The notes: generated by a model from the letters alone, not told the origin. DNA of 12,500 nt from Penaeus vannamei (GCF_042767895.1 NC_091572.1:23525587-23538086), one strand, 5' to 3'; positions 1 through 8,277 are shown, counted from the first letter of the stretch. Translations and numbers: made by a program.

Positions 1-93
1 ATTGCCAGAAAAAATGCAGTCCATGCACCATGGGGGGTGTGCCATTTGGAATTTGGAGAACTGTACATGCCATCCACAGCTGCATTGGGTTAA
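1..93. mobile_element. Right end of a TTAA-bounded short DNA element (partial)
   Basis: The segment ends GGG followed by TTAA at 90-93. The preceding bases, GCCATCCACAGCTGCATT, closely match the right end of the complete element at 3764-4251, which has GCCATCCGCAGCCAGT before GGGTTAA. Ends of the form TTAA-CCC...GGG-TTAA are typical of piggyBac superfamily elements and their non-autonomous derivatives. The left end would lie outside the window, so the length is unknown. The match is clear for only about 30 bases, and the interior resembles the complete copy weakly. Confidence 0.5.
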
Positions 94-1144
94 GCAATTA
101 CATACTACAAATCAGTTTACATTGAATTATGTTTACATCATGCACTGAAAATGAGATATATTTTTTTAAGCAGTTTTCTTTCTTGTGAATTTAATAATAA
201 TAACCCCCTTATGGAACAGTGTTTATAGTCTTAAATACTAGCAACTTCATAGATCAATGTGCTCAGAAGCATGTTTATTTACAAATGCTGTTTTGTCTTG
301 GTAGTAAGGCTTGTATAGTATGCTGACCTTTTAAATAATGATCCCCATTGCTATATGTGGCTCAGCCACTTTTTTCTAAAAACGCATTTTAATAGTGATA
401 GTAACACAAAGTGCCAACATTGTTAGGCAGTAGTATTTTATTTCATTATATATTCATTTGCTAAAATGGTATTTTCTATAATAATCTTACTACTGCCAAT
501 ATGTTGAGGAAAAGATATCTGATAATAGAGGAATAACTAAAATAACTATAAGTGATGATGCACACACTCCTACACTTAATTCACACATTCTACTCTCCTC
601 CATACTCATCTACACAAACATCCTATATGATTCCTGCTTGCTAACAGCAAGGGACATACAACCAGGTAGCTCCACTGCCATTTAGCCTGTTGAGCTCAAA
701 AATGAAATTGACTTTTTTCCAAGATTATTCTGATGGCTGTTAATGATAAGGAACTCTTCATTTTCATAAAGAAAGGAGGGAAATTTTTGTTCCACCTCTA
801 GGAATTATAATAATATCAAGAATATTATACAAATAATTACATATCTAGCTAGCTATATCTGATACCTCAAAGCGCACTCTCATTGGCTAAACATAATGAC
901 ATCTTTAGCTCCACTCGTCTATTTGGCCTGATCAATCTGTGAGATATTCAATGGCAAGTGTTTTTTCAGTGCATTTTCTTTGAAAGAGATTCAGCAATAA
1001 CAATGGTAGAAAAATAAATAAAAAGAAAACAAGAGAAAAAACATATATTATCAATGAATCAAGGCAAAGAGACAGAGCTTAGTTCAGAAGTTGCAAACTA
1101 GGATTTTCATCAAGATAGAGTGGAGCTACCTATATAAAACTCCT
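94..1144. other. AT-rich non-coding stretch, no gene seen
   Basis: All frames are broken by frequent stops and I see no convincing exon. The stretch contains ordinary AT-rich sequence with a few short motifs, such as a CTAGCTAGCTATAT run near 847-860. Nothing supports a promoter or an RNA gene. Confidence 0.5.
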
Positions 1145-1431
1145 TTGGAGCCCTTGCATCATTTCATTAATTAAGGATGGAATGAACCACCTATGAGCCA
1201 TAGCTGGAAGTGCCAGCACCTGGGAGGCCATTATTACCATGCTCAGGATCCTATTCCTGCCTGCTGTGACCAGAGATGCAGGGTGTGTTACAGAAAATCA
1301 AATAATACAGAAATATTTAAAATCTACACAATTAACAAAATACTGCTTATTCCTTTGGATATTGTACAGAGTTGTAGACTACCTTGAGAGGTGAAATGAA
1401 GTCTGTGCAAGGAAATCAGTCTATTACCATC
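1145..1431 (+). repeat. Dispersed repeat, copy A (3' truncated)
   Basis: This matches copy C at about 10530-10800 by eye. Aligned blocks include a TTGCATNATT segment, TGAGCCATAGCTGGAAG against TGAGTCATGACTGGAAG, GTGTTACAGAAAAT against GTATTACAGAAAAT, and AATCAGTCTATTACCA against AACAGTCTATCACCA. The repeat stops abruptly at 1431, where the TTAA-bounded composite element begins, so the last ~200 bases of the family are missing here. The left limit is approximate because similarity fades upstream of 1145. A 64-codon open frame at 1193-1387 is not a credible gene, since the homologous copies do not keep it open. Confidence 0.65.
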
Positions 1432-1471
1432 TTAACCCAATAACGACGGGTGTCCCGTATATGAGACAACC
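1432..1471 (+). repeat. Left terminal inverted repeat of the composite element
   Basis: TTAACCCAATAACGACGGG is followed by TGTCCCGTATATGAGACAAC. This pairs with the reverse complement of 5109-5148, with differences scattered at single positions. It contains an internal near-palindrome, GGGTGTCCC then GAGACA, that is conserved at both ends. Confidence 0.75.
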
Positions 1472-1566
1472 GTGGCTGATGCGCAGGGAGAGTCCAGGCC
1501 AGCACCACGCGCCAATTTTGTAGCCGCACAGAATCTTTTATTTTTGGCTTCAAAATAAGGTGTTAA
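1432..1566 (-). mobile_element. Terminal subunit, short TTAA-to-TTAA copy
   Basis: This 135-bp segment has TTAA at both edges. On the minus strand it aligns along its length with 4927-5148. Shared blocks include TATTTTGAAGC, AAAATAAAAG, CGGCTACAAAAT and GCTGGCCTGGA. It lacks about 85 bp present in the right copy. The two copies could be two insertions of one small element in opposite orientations, or the ends of a single larger element. The 62-codon minus-strand open frame at 1432-1620 lies mostly inside this segment and is a by-product of it. Confidence 0.55.
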
Positions 1567-1739
1567 GGGGACCGTCTGCTTTTTTTCTTTTTTTTTTTTG
1601 CCGATTTTCATGAAACTCACACTCTTTTATTTAAGACCCTTCCCATTGCCTGTGTGTTCGAAATTTGCGCCTGAGATAGCGTTTTTGTTCATCTTTCCAT
1701 GACTATCTTCTTATCAACAAAACAAGGTATAAGATTTGT

Positions 1740-2709
1740 CTTCCTACACCATAATCCTCTATCATCTACCTGCATTCCAAAGTCTTCCGGACATTCCCAG
1801 CATGTAACAGTTTCTCAAAATCTTACGTATAGTGTAGAGTGGTGGCAGTGATCTGGGGGGGTTTATAGGCCTACACTGACCATTTTTTAAAAATTCTCAA
1901 AAATCCAAAAAAAATCATACAGCCATTCTGATTTCATGTCTGAATAGAACTATCCTACTACTATTATATGCAGAAGCCATTTTTGAGAAGTTGACCTTAC
2001 TTATTTTTTATTTTTGGTGAATATTCTTTGAAGGTGACTGTTAAAACACCCTAATAGGGGATTCTGAAAATATGTCACTTTTATAAGATGCACATGAAAA
2101 TATTGCAAATCCTTATGGCAGCAAGTAATAGAACTGTTATTCAGCTACAAAATGAGCCATAATAAGTTAAAATCAGACTAAAAATACGTGTGCTATGCAT
2201 AAAAATGTGAAGGACCTAATAATCGCGATCTTTTAACTTCTTATTATGCTTACATCTTATATGACAAATCATGTACGGAATACTTATATTTGATATAATC
2301 ATCTATCATTTACCTATTATTGTTGCTCTAATGGGGTTTTACAACATATGTTATTGGTTGAAAGAATAACTGTTCCCCAGTCGGACGGGTACCAAACGCA
2401 TCCTTTTCCAAGCGCAGCCGGGGCATCGTGGACCATGAAATTGTCTCTTTACATCAGCGGAATAACTCTATGAGGTCATGTAACCAAATTTCATACTCAG
2501 ACCCCTTGGAAAGACGAAAAACAATTATATGGCGATGTGAAAGTATGAATATAAGGTATATGAGCACATATAGATAATTTTCGTGTACCCCATGACCTTT
2601 TGTTTATTTATATTGTTACTTCCATTTGTTTCTTTGTTTGTTTGTTGATTGTTTATTTGTTTGTTTGTTTGTGTTGTCTAATATTTCAAAAAGTTACAAA
2701 CACATTTTA
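1740..2709 (+). repeat. Left arm of a ~1 kb imperfect inverted repeat
   Basis: The whole segment reappears in reverse complement at 2767-3750. Sampled blocks agree at roughly 80-85 percent by eye: the AGTCGGACGGGTA block, GTGGACCATGAAAT, GGCTTCTGCATA, ATGAAATCAGAATGGCT and ATGTGTT next to the spacer. Small insertions and deletions differ between arms, including a decayed counterpart of the hairpin found in the right arm. Outside 1740 the match fades within about 100 bp. No coding potential is visible. Confidence 0.85.
2625..2672 (+). repeat. (TTTG)n microsatellite, mirrored as (CAAA)n near 2806-2845
   Basis: There is imperfect TTTG repetition in the left arm near the spacer, and the complementary AAAC-type repetition is in the right arm at the mirrored position. 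The tract predates or was copied with the inverted duplication. Confidence 0.8.
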
Positions 2710-2766
2710 GTGCGAGTTTAACCAAAGGCGCAATAAGTGTCTAAGTTAGGTTAACACACACCTCAT
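2710..2766. other. 57-base spacer between the inverted arms
   Basis: This unpaired sequence lies between the innermost matched bases 2709 and 2767. It contains AAGTTAGGTTAAC and a short CA run. It would be the terminal loop of any RNA hairpin formed by the arms. I see no gene or site in it. Confidence 0.75.
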
Positions 2767-2940
2767 TAAAATGTGTTCATAACTTTTAGAAATATCAGAA
2801 AACACTTACAAACAAACAAATACAATAAACAAACAAAGAAACAAATGGAAGTAACTATAAATAAACAAAAGGTCATGGGGTACTCAAATATGATCTATAT
2901 GTGTTTATATACCTTATATACATACTTTTACATCGCCATG

Positions 2941-2979
2941 CAATTTTCACACTCAGATGGGGTCTGAGTGTGAAAATTG
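2941..2979. repeat. Perfect 17-bp stem hairpin with 5-base loop
   Basis: CAATTTTCACACTCAGA at 2941-2957 is the exact reverse complement of 2963-2979, with loop TGGGG. The corresponding place in the left arm near 2493-2530 keeps one half (TTTCATACTCAGACCCC) but not a good second half. The stem is therefore a local feature of the right arm or has decayed on the left. Confidence 0.85.
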
Positions 2980-3463
2980 GCGACGTGACCCCGTAGATTT
3001 AAACATAAGTATACCGCAGATGCAAAGAATCGTATTTCATGGTCCACAACGCCCAGCCGCACTGAGAAAAGGACGCATATGATACCCGTCCGACTGGAGA
3101 ATGGTTATTTTTCTGACCAATATTATACGTTAAAAAAAAAACCCTCATTAGAGCAACAATAATAGGTAAATAATAGATAATCATATAATATACAAGTATT
3201 TCATACATGATTTGTCATGTAAAATGTATAAATAATGAAAAGGTAGAAGATCACGATTATTGGATCCTCCACATTTTAACGCATAGAACACATATTTTCA
3301 GTCCGATTTGAATGTATTATGGCTCATTTTGTAGCTGAATAATAGATCTATTACTTCATACAATAAGGATTTGCAATATTTTCATGTGCTTCTTATAAAA
3401 GTGGTATATATTTTCAGTATCCCTTATTAGGGTGTCGAGATAGTGGGCTTCGGTAAATATTCA

Positions 3464-3484
3464 CCCCCCCCCCCAAAAAAAAAA
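3464..3484 (+). repeat. C11 followed by A10
   Basis: A run of eleven C at 3464-3474 is directly followed by ten A. The left arm does not have an equivalent G or C run, so this is an arm-specific expansion. Confidence 0.9.
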
Positions 3485-3763
3485 GAGGTAAGGTTGACTT
3501 CTAAAAAATGGCTTCTGCATAATATGGTAGAAGTATAGTTCTAATCAGATATGAAATCAGAATGGCTGTATGATTTTTTTTTGGATTTTAGATAAATTTT
3601 TAAAAATGGTCAATGTAGGCCTATAGACACGAAAAATTACTGCCACTCTGCTACACTATACGAAAGATTTTGAGAAACCGTTATGTGCTGGCAATGTCTG
3701 GAGTACTTCGGAATGCAGGTAGATGATAGAAAATTAAGGTTTAGGAAGAGTATGCTTCTCCCT

Positions 3764-4251
3764 TTAACCCATTGGTCGCGGTATTATGCAATATGGCGCG
3801 TAATCCCCTAATTTTCATTATTTTCAACTCGGGTGGCGTATGGGACCGCACTTGAGTGTGCGCACGCGCAGTGGTGCTGCCTTCCCTCTTTCGCGCAAAT
3901 ATTTTGTTTACTTATATCTGCGAAAAAATATGTATGCAAAAATTTGCAAAAACCCCTGCAAATACATGCAAACATGCAAACATATGTAAATGCGCTCAGA
4001 AAGAGTGGCGGGTGTGGTTTTAGCACGCGCAATAGGCGAACAACTCATTTGCCGGTAAACAGCCCATCGCACACGCGGGCCCGGGGGTGGTGGGCCTGGG
4101 CCCTGTAAGGCCGCAAGGGGAATGCCGGCTTGGCGGCTGATATTCCCTGGCCCACTCAGCTCCCATGCCGCGCGGCCGCCCGCTGCTCGAAGGGGATCAG
4201 CTTTTAATTGCACGGTGCATCATTTGATGCCATCCGCAGCCAGTGGGTTAA
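3764..4251. mobile_element. GC-rich TTAA-bounded short element nested in the composite element
   Basis: It begins TTAA-CCCATTGGTCGCGG and its reverse-complemented right end is TTAA-CCCACTGGCTGCGG, so the tips agree at 13 of 16 positions and TTAA is duplicated. It is far richer in G and C than its surroundings, especially 4020-4200. Its right end matches the fragment at 1-93. It lies between the outer end of the right arm and sequence that weakly resumes the arm match, so it inserted later than the arms formed. The overlapping open frames on both strands (3808-4032, 3833-4108, 3908-4213, 4122-4364) reflect high GC and lack recognisable domains, so I do not call them genes. Confidence 0.7.
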
Positions 4252-4361
4252 GTTTTCATACCATAAGGATTATGAAAAGAAAAAATAATTTAACAACCAT
4301 TATTTTAGAAGTATACTTATTTTTTTTCAAGAAGTGTACTGAACGCAACTTTAGCAAAAGA

Positions 4362-4650
4362 TAAATGTATTATGGCTCATTTTATAGATAACATTTTATC
4401 TAGGGTATGTAGGAAGCAGAATTGTTTATTTTTCCCTGTGCTTCGTGTAAAGTTGATATATATGTGATGAATTTTTTTTTCTTTTTCGGACACCTGCCAG
4501 TTGACTCGGTAAAATATTTCTAAATAAAAGAAAGAAAAGTCAAAATAAAAAGTGCTTCCTATATTCCCTAGATAAAGGATGATTTTGTAAACTAAAACAA
4601 TCAGAATGACTGAGCAATTTTTAAAAGATTTTATATATTGGTTAATTTTC
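4362..4650 (-). repeat. Third, diverged copy of part of the right arm (direct repeat of ~3310-3610)
   Basis: ATGTATTATGGCTCATTTTNTAG occurs at both 3311 and 4364. TGTGCTTC, a CGGTAAANTATT block and AATCAGAATGNCTG follow in the same order and similar spacing. Identity is clearly lower than between the two arms, so this copy is older or has changed faster. It suggests that the element was built by repeated internal duplication. Confidence 0.6.
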
Positions 4651-4657
4651 TCCTTTC

Positions 4658-4696
4658 TTTTTTATTTTTTTTTTATTTATTTATTTATTTTTTTTT
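4658..4696 (+). repeat. T-rich tract with (TTTA)n core
   Basis: A run of T interrupted by A at four-base steps lies within the composite element. A-rich tracts follow at 4730-4757 and 4784-4807. There is no coding content. Confidence 0.85.
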
Positions 4697-4926
4697 ACTA
4701 CAACTCAAAAACTGTTTGGGGTGATTTCGAAAAAAAAAAAATAAATAAAATAAAAAGTCTACCACAGACATCAGGCTAGAGAGGAAAAAAAAAAGAAAAG
4801 AAAAAAATGTTTCATCAAAATCGGAAAAAAAGGCGATCCCGTTAATACAGCATATAAAGTGACACCTACAGACTATGGTAAATGGCAAAAATTTCTGGGT
4901 TACTCTAGGCACCCGGTTCCAACAGG

Positions 4927-5148
4927 TTAACCCATTACCACTGGTATATTTTGAAGCTAAAAATAAAAGTTTCCGGTCGGCTACAAAATCAGCGCGCGGG
5001 GCTGGCCTGGAATCTGTCCGAACGCCAGCCGCGGCCCACTGCTGCAACAGAGCACAAGACCCGATACAATGTCACACTGGTGGGATGCTCGGCAATGTTT
5101 ATTTTTTTGGGTGTCTCATATGTGGGACACCTGTCATTACTGGGTTAA
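4927..5148 (+). mobile_element. Terminal subunit, longer TTAA-to-TTAA copy (222 bp)
   Basis: It begins TTAA-CCCATTACCACTGG and ends GACACCTGTCATTACTGGG-TTAA, so CCCA/TGGG tips and TTAA are present at both edges. It is the inverted counterpart of 1432-1566 and carries an extra internal block of about 85 bp at roughly 5030-5110. The open frames crossing it (4875-5297 and 4951-5148 on plus, 4685-5047 on minus) run through unrelated repeat boundaries and are not considered genes. Confidence 0.55.
5109..5148 (-). repeat. Right terminal inverted repeat of the composite element
   Basis: On the minus strand it reads TTAACCCAGTAATGACAGG then TGTCCCACATATGAGACACC. It matches the left terminus at about 34 of 40 positions by eye. 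TTAA is present at the outer edge of both ends, consistent with a four-base target duplication. Confidence 0.75.
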
Positions 5149-5460
5149 CTTGTTGGTTCCAGTTGCATCACAGAAATCATGGAACACCCATGAGCAGTGA
5201 CAAGACTCTATGCCTCCCCTTTATTTTGTGTAAACTTTTTTTGCTTTATTGCCATTTTCTATTGTCCATTTTTAGATTTGCCTTAACCAGATGGTAATGC
5301 CTTATTTTCCTTCCACATACTCCATATCATCTATATAGTAAATAACTCAGTGCAAGGAAAAAATATATGGAACATTTGTTTATTTGTGTCATTCATCTCA
5401 CTTTTTGGTAATTTTCAATTTTACGAAATATTCATGATGGAACTGTAAAGTCATCAGGAT
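5149..5460 (-). repeat. Dispersed repeat, copy D (minus orientation)
   Basis: On the minus strand this aligns with copies B and C. The 26 bases at 5197-5222 are an exact reverse complement of 9819-9844 in copy B. Further blocks in family order are GAAAATTACC, ATGACACAAATAA, TGCACTGAGTTAT, GATGATATGGAGTATGTG, ATTACCATCTGG and AAAATGGCAA. It starts exactly at the right edge of the composite element and faces copy A on the other side of it. The upstream limit near 5460 is approximate. Confidence 0.7.
5379..5384 (-). terminator. Possible poly(A) signal AATAAA for the minus-strand gene
   Basis: AATAAA reads on the minus strand here, about 275 bases after the predicted stop at 5660. A second AATAAA lies at 5220-5225. 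Both are inside repeat copy D, so a transcript ending here would use a transposon-derived signal. AATAAA is frequent in AT-rich DNA, so this is suggestive only. Confidence 0.25.
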
Positions 5461-5659
5461 TGTATGGGTTAAGATCTGACTTTGACAAAAGAGTGTGATG
5501 TCTCTATGGCTGTTTAATATTTGTGTGGATTGAGCAGATAAGTGAAGAAATTTTAGAGAGAGGATTAGAGCTAACAGAGTAAAAGGAGGCCAGGTAGCCT
5601 GTGGCATGACAGTCAATCAAGGCAGGGAGAGGAAGACAGAAATGCATACACAAAGATTG

Positions 5660-6109
5660 TCAATGGATGTTTGAGGATGTGATATGGGGGGATGCATCTG
5701 GCATCTTTAAAAGTTTTTTGTTGAGTGAGATTTTGTAACAGAGCAGAGATAAATCATTTCTAGAGTTCTCAAGCCTTGCTACTGCAGGACAGGATGCAGG
5801 GTTAACACAAGAGCCTGACAGAGGTCCTTCAATGCTATAGGTGCTGCGATGAATATATGTAGGTACAATGGGTTCAAGCGGGTATGATGGGGGACACTGA
5901 CAAAGTATGCAGACAGATGGACTTAAAATTCATAAATACGTTTTCAGCAACTTACACCAAAATGCTACAAAACAGTCACAACTTACACTAATATATGTGG
6001 CGAGTTTTGACTCCTGTGGAAGGCCATTAACCTGATTTGCAACTGGAGGTGTGGAAGTGGCAGCAACGGCCTGCTGTGGCAGGCTCAGATTGAGGAAGAG
6101 AGGGTCCAT
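5660..6109 (-). CDS. Predicted two-exon small protein gene, product unrecognised (119 aa)
   Basis: This is a join of 6109-5987 (41 codons) and 5896-5660 (78 codons plus TGA). The start ATG at 6109-6107 has A at -3 and G at +4, and an in-frame TAG lies five codons upstream, which fixes the start. Exon 1 ends ATTAGT before a GTAAGT donor at 5986-5981. A 90-bp intron ends with TACTTTGTCAG at 5897. Both junctions are phase 0 and the joined frame stays open. The product begins MDPLFLNLSLPQQAVAATST and is rich in Pro, Ser and Ala at first. Exon 2 opens CPPSYPLEPIVPTYIHRS, has Cys at about residues 42, 71, 77 and 94, and a Lys-rich stretch YKISLNKKLLKM near 95-106. There is no signal peptide, membrane segment or known domain that I can name. 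The local base composition is less AT-rich than its flanks. Exon 1 is the stronger call. Exon 2 could be a chance frame, or an internal donor could bypass the TGA. Without homologues, function cannot be assigned. Confidence 0.45.
5897..5986 (-). other. Predicted 90-bp phase-0 intron
   Basis: It begins GTAAGT on the minus strand and ends CTTTGTCAG. It contains stops in every frame, including a TGA and TAA in the frames that would read through, as expected for a true intron. Another acceptor-like site, CATCGCAG at 5844, would lead into a frame with an early stop, so the one chosen is favoured. Confidence 0.4.
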
Positions 6110-6127
6110 ACTGACTGCTCTCTAAGC
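5987..6127 (-). other. Predicted exon carrying the start codon (18-base 5' UTR plus 123 coding bases)
   Basis: On the minus strand the sequence TTGATTTCTCTCTGTTGCAG immediately precedes this exon and is a good 3' splice acceptor with a pyrimidine run. The exon begins GCTTAGAGAGCAGTCAGT followed by ATG. The exon ends at a GTAAGT donor. Because it is bounded upstream by an acceptor, the transcription start must lie further right, in a separate non-coding exon. Confidence 0.55.
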
Positions 6128-6196
6128 CTGCAACAGAGAGAAATCAATTTAATAATTCTCCAATATTTCTGCCAAGTTCACTCATTTTTGTTAATG

Positions 6197-6235
6197 GAAA
6201 AAAATAAAAAAATAAAAAAAATAAAAAAATAAAAG
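6197..6235 (+). repeat. Imperfect (A5-8 T)n tract
   Basis: Runs of A separated by single T residues at irregular spacing of about five to eight bases lie just upstream of the predicted start-codon exon on the minus strand. Confidence 0.85.
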
Positions 6236-6839
6236 GCTGATATCTAGATAAAATACAGAAACTTAAGTAAAAAACTAAAGTTCAGAAACCTGAAAAAACA
6301 AAGCAATAAAACCTAGGACAATATAAAAATAAAATAGTTTCAAAACTTATCACAAGAACCAACTTCTAATTTTCCCTGAATCAATACCACAGCTGACTTA
6401 ATACACACATACCCATTTCTAACTAAACTATGATTACCAATTTTCATGTTCTTGGTACTTCATATTGAGAAATCAGCAATCTATTTTCATCTTGAATACC
6501 TAACTGCCAAACAAAGGACATAATGAATTAAATATATATGTTTATGCAACAATACAATAATTACTTACAATACTGCAAATAAATCATTACTCATAACATT
6601 CAGTACAAAGATTAACAAACATGAACTCCTATTTTCATATTTGATTTAACAAATTTAACAAACAAAAATTCTTAAATATGCTAACATTCATTCCAAATTT
6701 ACAATCATTTATGAAAAATAACCCAATTCAAAACACAGCATCAAATTCAAGAGTAGAAATAAAGGGTTTCTATACAAATATAAGGGGAGGTAATTCCCAC
6801 ACATTTGCAGGTCTACAAAAAATTAATATTTACCTTTAG

Positions 6840-6863
6840 AAAAAATAAAATAAAATAAAAAGG
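6840..6863 (+). repeat. (AAAAT)n microsatellite
   Basis: Three or four AAAAT units lie within an A-rich segment. A similar tract occurs inside repeat copy C near 10673-10694. Confidence 0.8.
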
Positions 6864-8235
6864 TTATCCTGTGTCAAATATTTCAACTCCAAGACTGTAT
6901 TCTAAGTCATAATTGTAGTGACACTAACAAACACACAGGTCTACAGGAAATGGTGATGTTGTAATATCTTTGCTTACTACAGTGCTTAGCAGAGGCAAGA
7001 TTCTTTAACTCTCCAGCTGTTTATACCACCAGTAACTACAACTTTTTCTCCTTGCTGTTAACTCAGATTAATGTGAAATATATGACAAGAACCTGATATG
7101 TTAAAATAATGTGCCTATGTATACTGAACTGTAAAAGAAATATATAAACTCCCATTCTTAAAAGATGGCAACTAAAGTAAATGAAAAGATGAATAAACAA
7201 TCTTGTATCTAAGTAAGATAATTTTTCCTTTCTCTGCTAAGCAAACTGGCTCATTAACTATAAACTTAAATCATCAAATTTCATAAAAATAATTTATCAA
7301 TTAGACAGCCAATGCACTATATCTAATTCACATTCCAAGTTAAGCTGACAGAACAACTCTCATACCTGGAAGTTACAAAAACTTCAACAATAATGATTCC
7401 TGAAAAGAGCACCAGTAGACTATTGAAAAAACACTGATGACTATACATCAGCAGAAAAAAATATGAATGCGTAAATCAATTCCACTGAAAGATTGGTAAC
7501 ATAGTTTCAATATTACGCCTCAGTCCGGATTATGTAATTCTGCAAAAATATATCAAAGCTATAGTTAATCTTGCTCTATGGAATTATTCCTTCCCATTCA
7601 TATGTCTTATACATGTCATATAGGTCAATTTGCTATACAGCAGCACAGCTCTATTTTTGGTATCAATCCTTATTGGTTATCTATGATTAATTTACCTGAC
7701 TATGAATTAACCGAGAAAATTAAAACCAATCATATTTCCCAACATAAAAAACTTTTGTTGGGTTTTTAAAAGAAATTCTAAAAGAAACTGTATTTGGATC
7801 TTGCAGCCATTGCATCATAAAGCTTAGATGTTAACTTTCCTTTAGGACTGAGCTTGCATTGTCAAAACTTAGGTACCATAAAATGTAGTAACTTTATAGT
7901 AAGGGATAATTTTTGAAATGTGTTGAAAAATTTTAATGACCACTGTTAATATGAAATGGTTTTGCATTGGGAAAGAGAAAAAATGTGGTCCTTTAGCTTA
8001 ATCCTTATCTTAAAATATTGTGAACTTACATGGAACTAGAATAAATTTATATAAAAAAAATCCAAACTCAGACTGAAGATGATATGCATTTCTTTGCCTC
8101 TGCAAACTGTTTGTGTAGAATGTTGATTTAGTTTTTCAAACTTATTTTTCATAATCCTTTGTTGCTTGTTGGAATGAGATTAGTATTAATATCTAACTTC
8201 ACAGTGCTAATCTTGTACAAAATCTATGCTGATGG

Positions 8236-8238
<3 letters not shown>

Positions 8239-8276
<38 letters not shown>
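8239..8276 (+). repeat. A38 homopolymer
   Basis: Thirty-eight consecutive A follow TGATGGCAT. It could be the tail of an inserted retroposed sequence. However, I see no RNA polymerase III A/B boxes upstream and no target-site duplication, so it is listed as a simple repeat. Confidence 0.9.

Positions 8277-8277
<1 letters not shown>

Larger units (their letters stand above)
2767..3750 (-). repeat. Right arm of the ~1 kb imperfect inverted repeat
   Basis: This is the reverse complement of 1740-2709. Differences from the left arm include a C11-A10 tract at 3464-3484 and a perfect short hairpin at 2941-2979. The arm is interrupted just past its outer end by the GC-rich element at 3764-4251, after which weak matching to the left side seems to resume near 4252-4300. 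Minus-strand and plus-strand open frames of 64-69 codons in the arm are broken in the other arm and are not genes. Confidence 0.85.
1432..5148. mobile_element. Composite TTAA-bounded foldback element, piggyBac-like ends, non-autonomous
   Basis: The element starts TTAA-CCCA at 1432 and ends TGGG-TTAA at 5148. The outer ~40 bases are inverted copies of each other with roughly six mismatches. TTAA target duplication with CCC/GGG tips is the signature of the piggyBac superfamily. Most of the interior is a large inverted repeat (arms 1740-2709 and 2767-3750), and further inverted similarity links 1567-1620 to 4808-4845 around a TTTCATNAAAATCGG motif. No long open frame and no DDD-type transposase is visible, so any movement would need an enzyme from elsewhere. 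It separates copies A and D of a dispersed repeat. An alternative reading is two short TTAA elements that happen to flank an older inverted duplication. Confidence 0.65.

Noticed and set aside
1740..3750. CRISPR or phage-type repeat system
   Set aside because: The repeats are two long inverted arms rather than short regularly spaced direct repeats, and the window is clearly eukaryotic in character.
3808..4364. Overlapping open frames of 74-101 codons on both strands
   Set aside because: They lie in the GC-rich nested element where stops are rare, overlap each other on opposite strands and show no domain or splice support.
4685..5297. Open frames of 120 (minus) and 140 (plus) codons
   Set aside because: Both run across unrelated repeat junctions. 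The minus one is largely translated T-rich simple sequence. Neither resembles a transposase.
5430..5472. Another element end, GGGTTAA at 5466-5472
   Set aside because: There is weak resemblance to the fragment at 61-93 (GAACTGTA...GGGTTAAG), but it overlaps the edge of repeat copy D and no matching left end was found.
5398..5616. 72-codon minus-strand open frame downstream of the candidate gene
   Set aside because: It is in a different frame from exon 2, overlaps repeat copy D and is not maintained in copies B or C.
7578..7769. 63-codon plus-strand open frame with protein-like composition
   Set aside because: It is single-exon, short, in AT-rich DNA, with an in-frame TAA four codons upstream and no splice or promoter support. 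It could be a small gene but nothing beyond openness favours it.
8239..8276. A38 tract as a SINE tail
   Set aside because: No A/B-box promoter, no tRNA-like head and no flanking duplication were seen.
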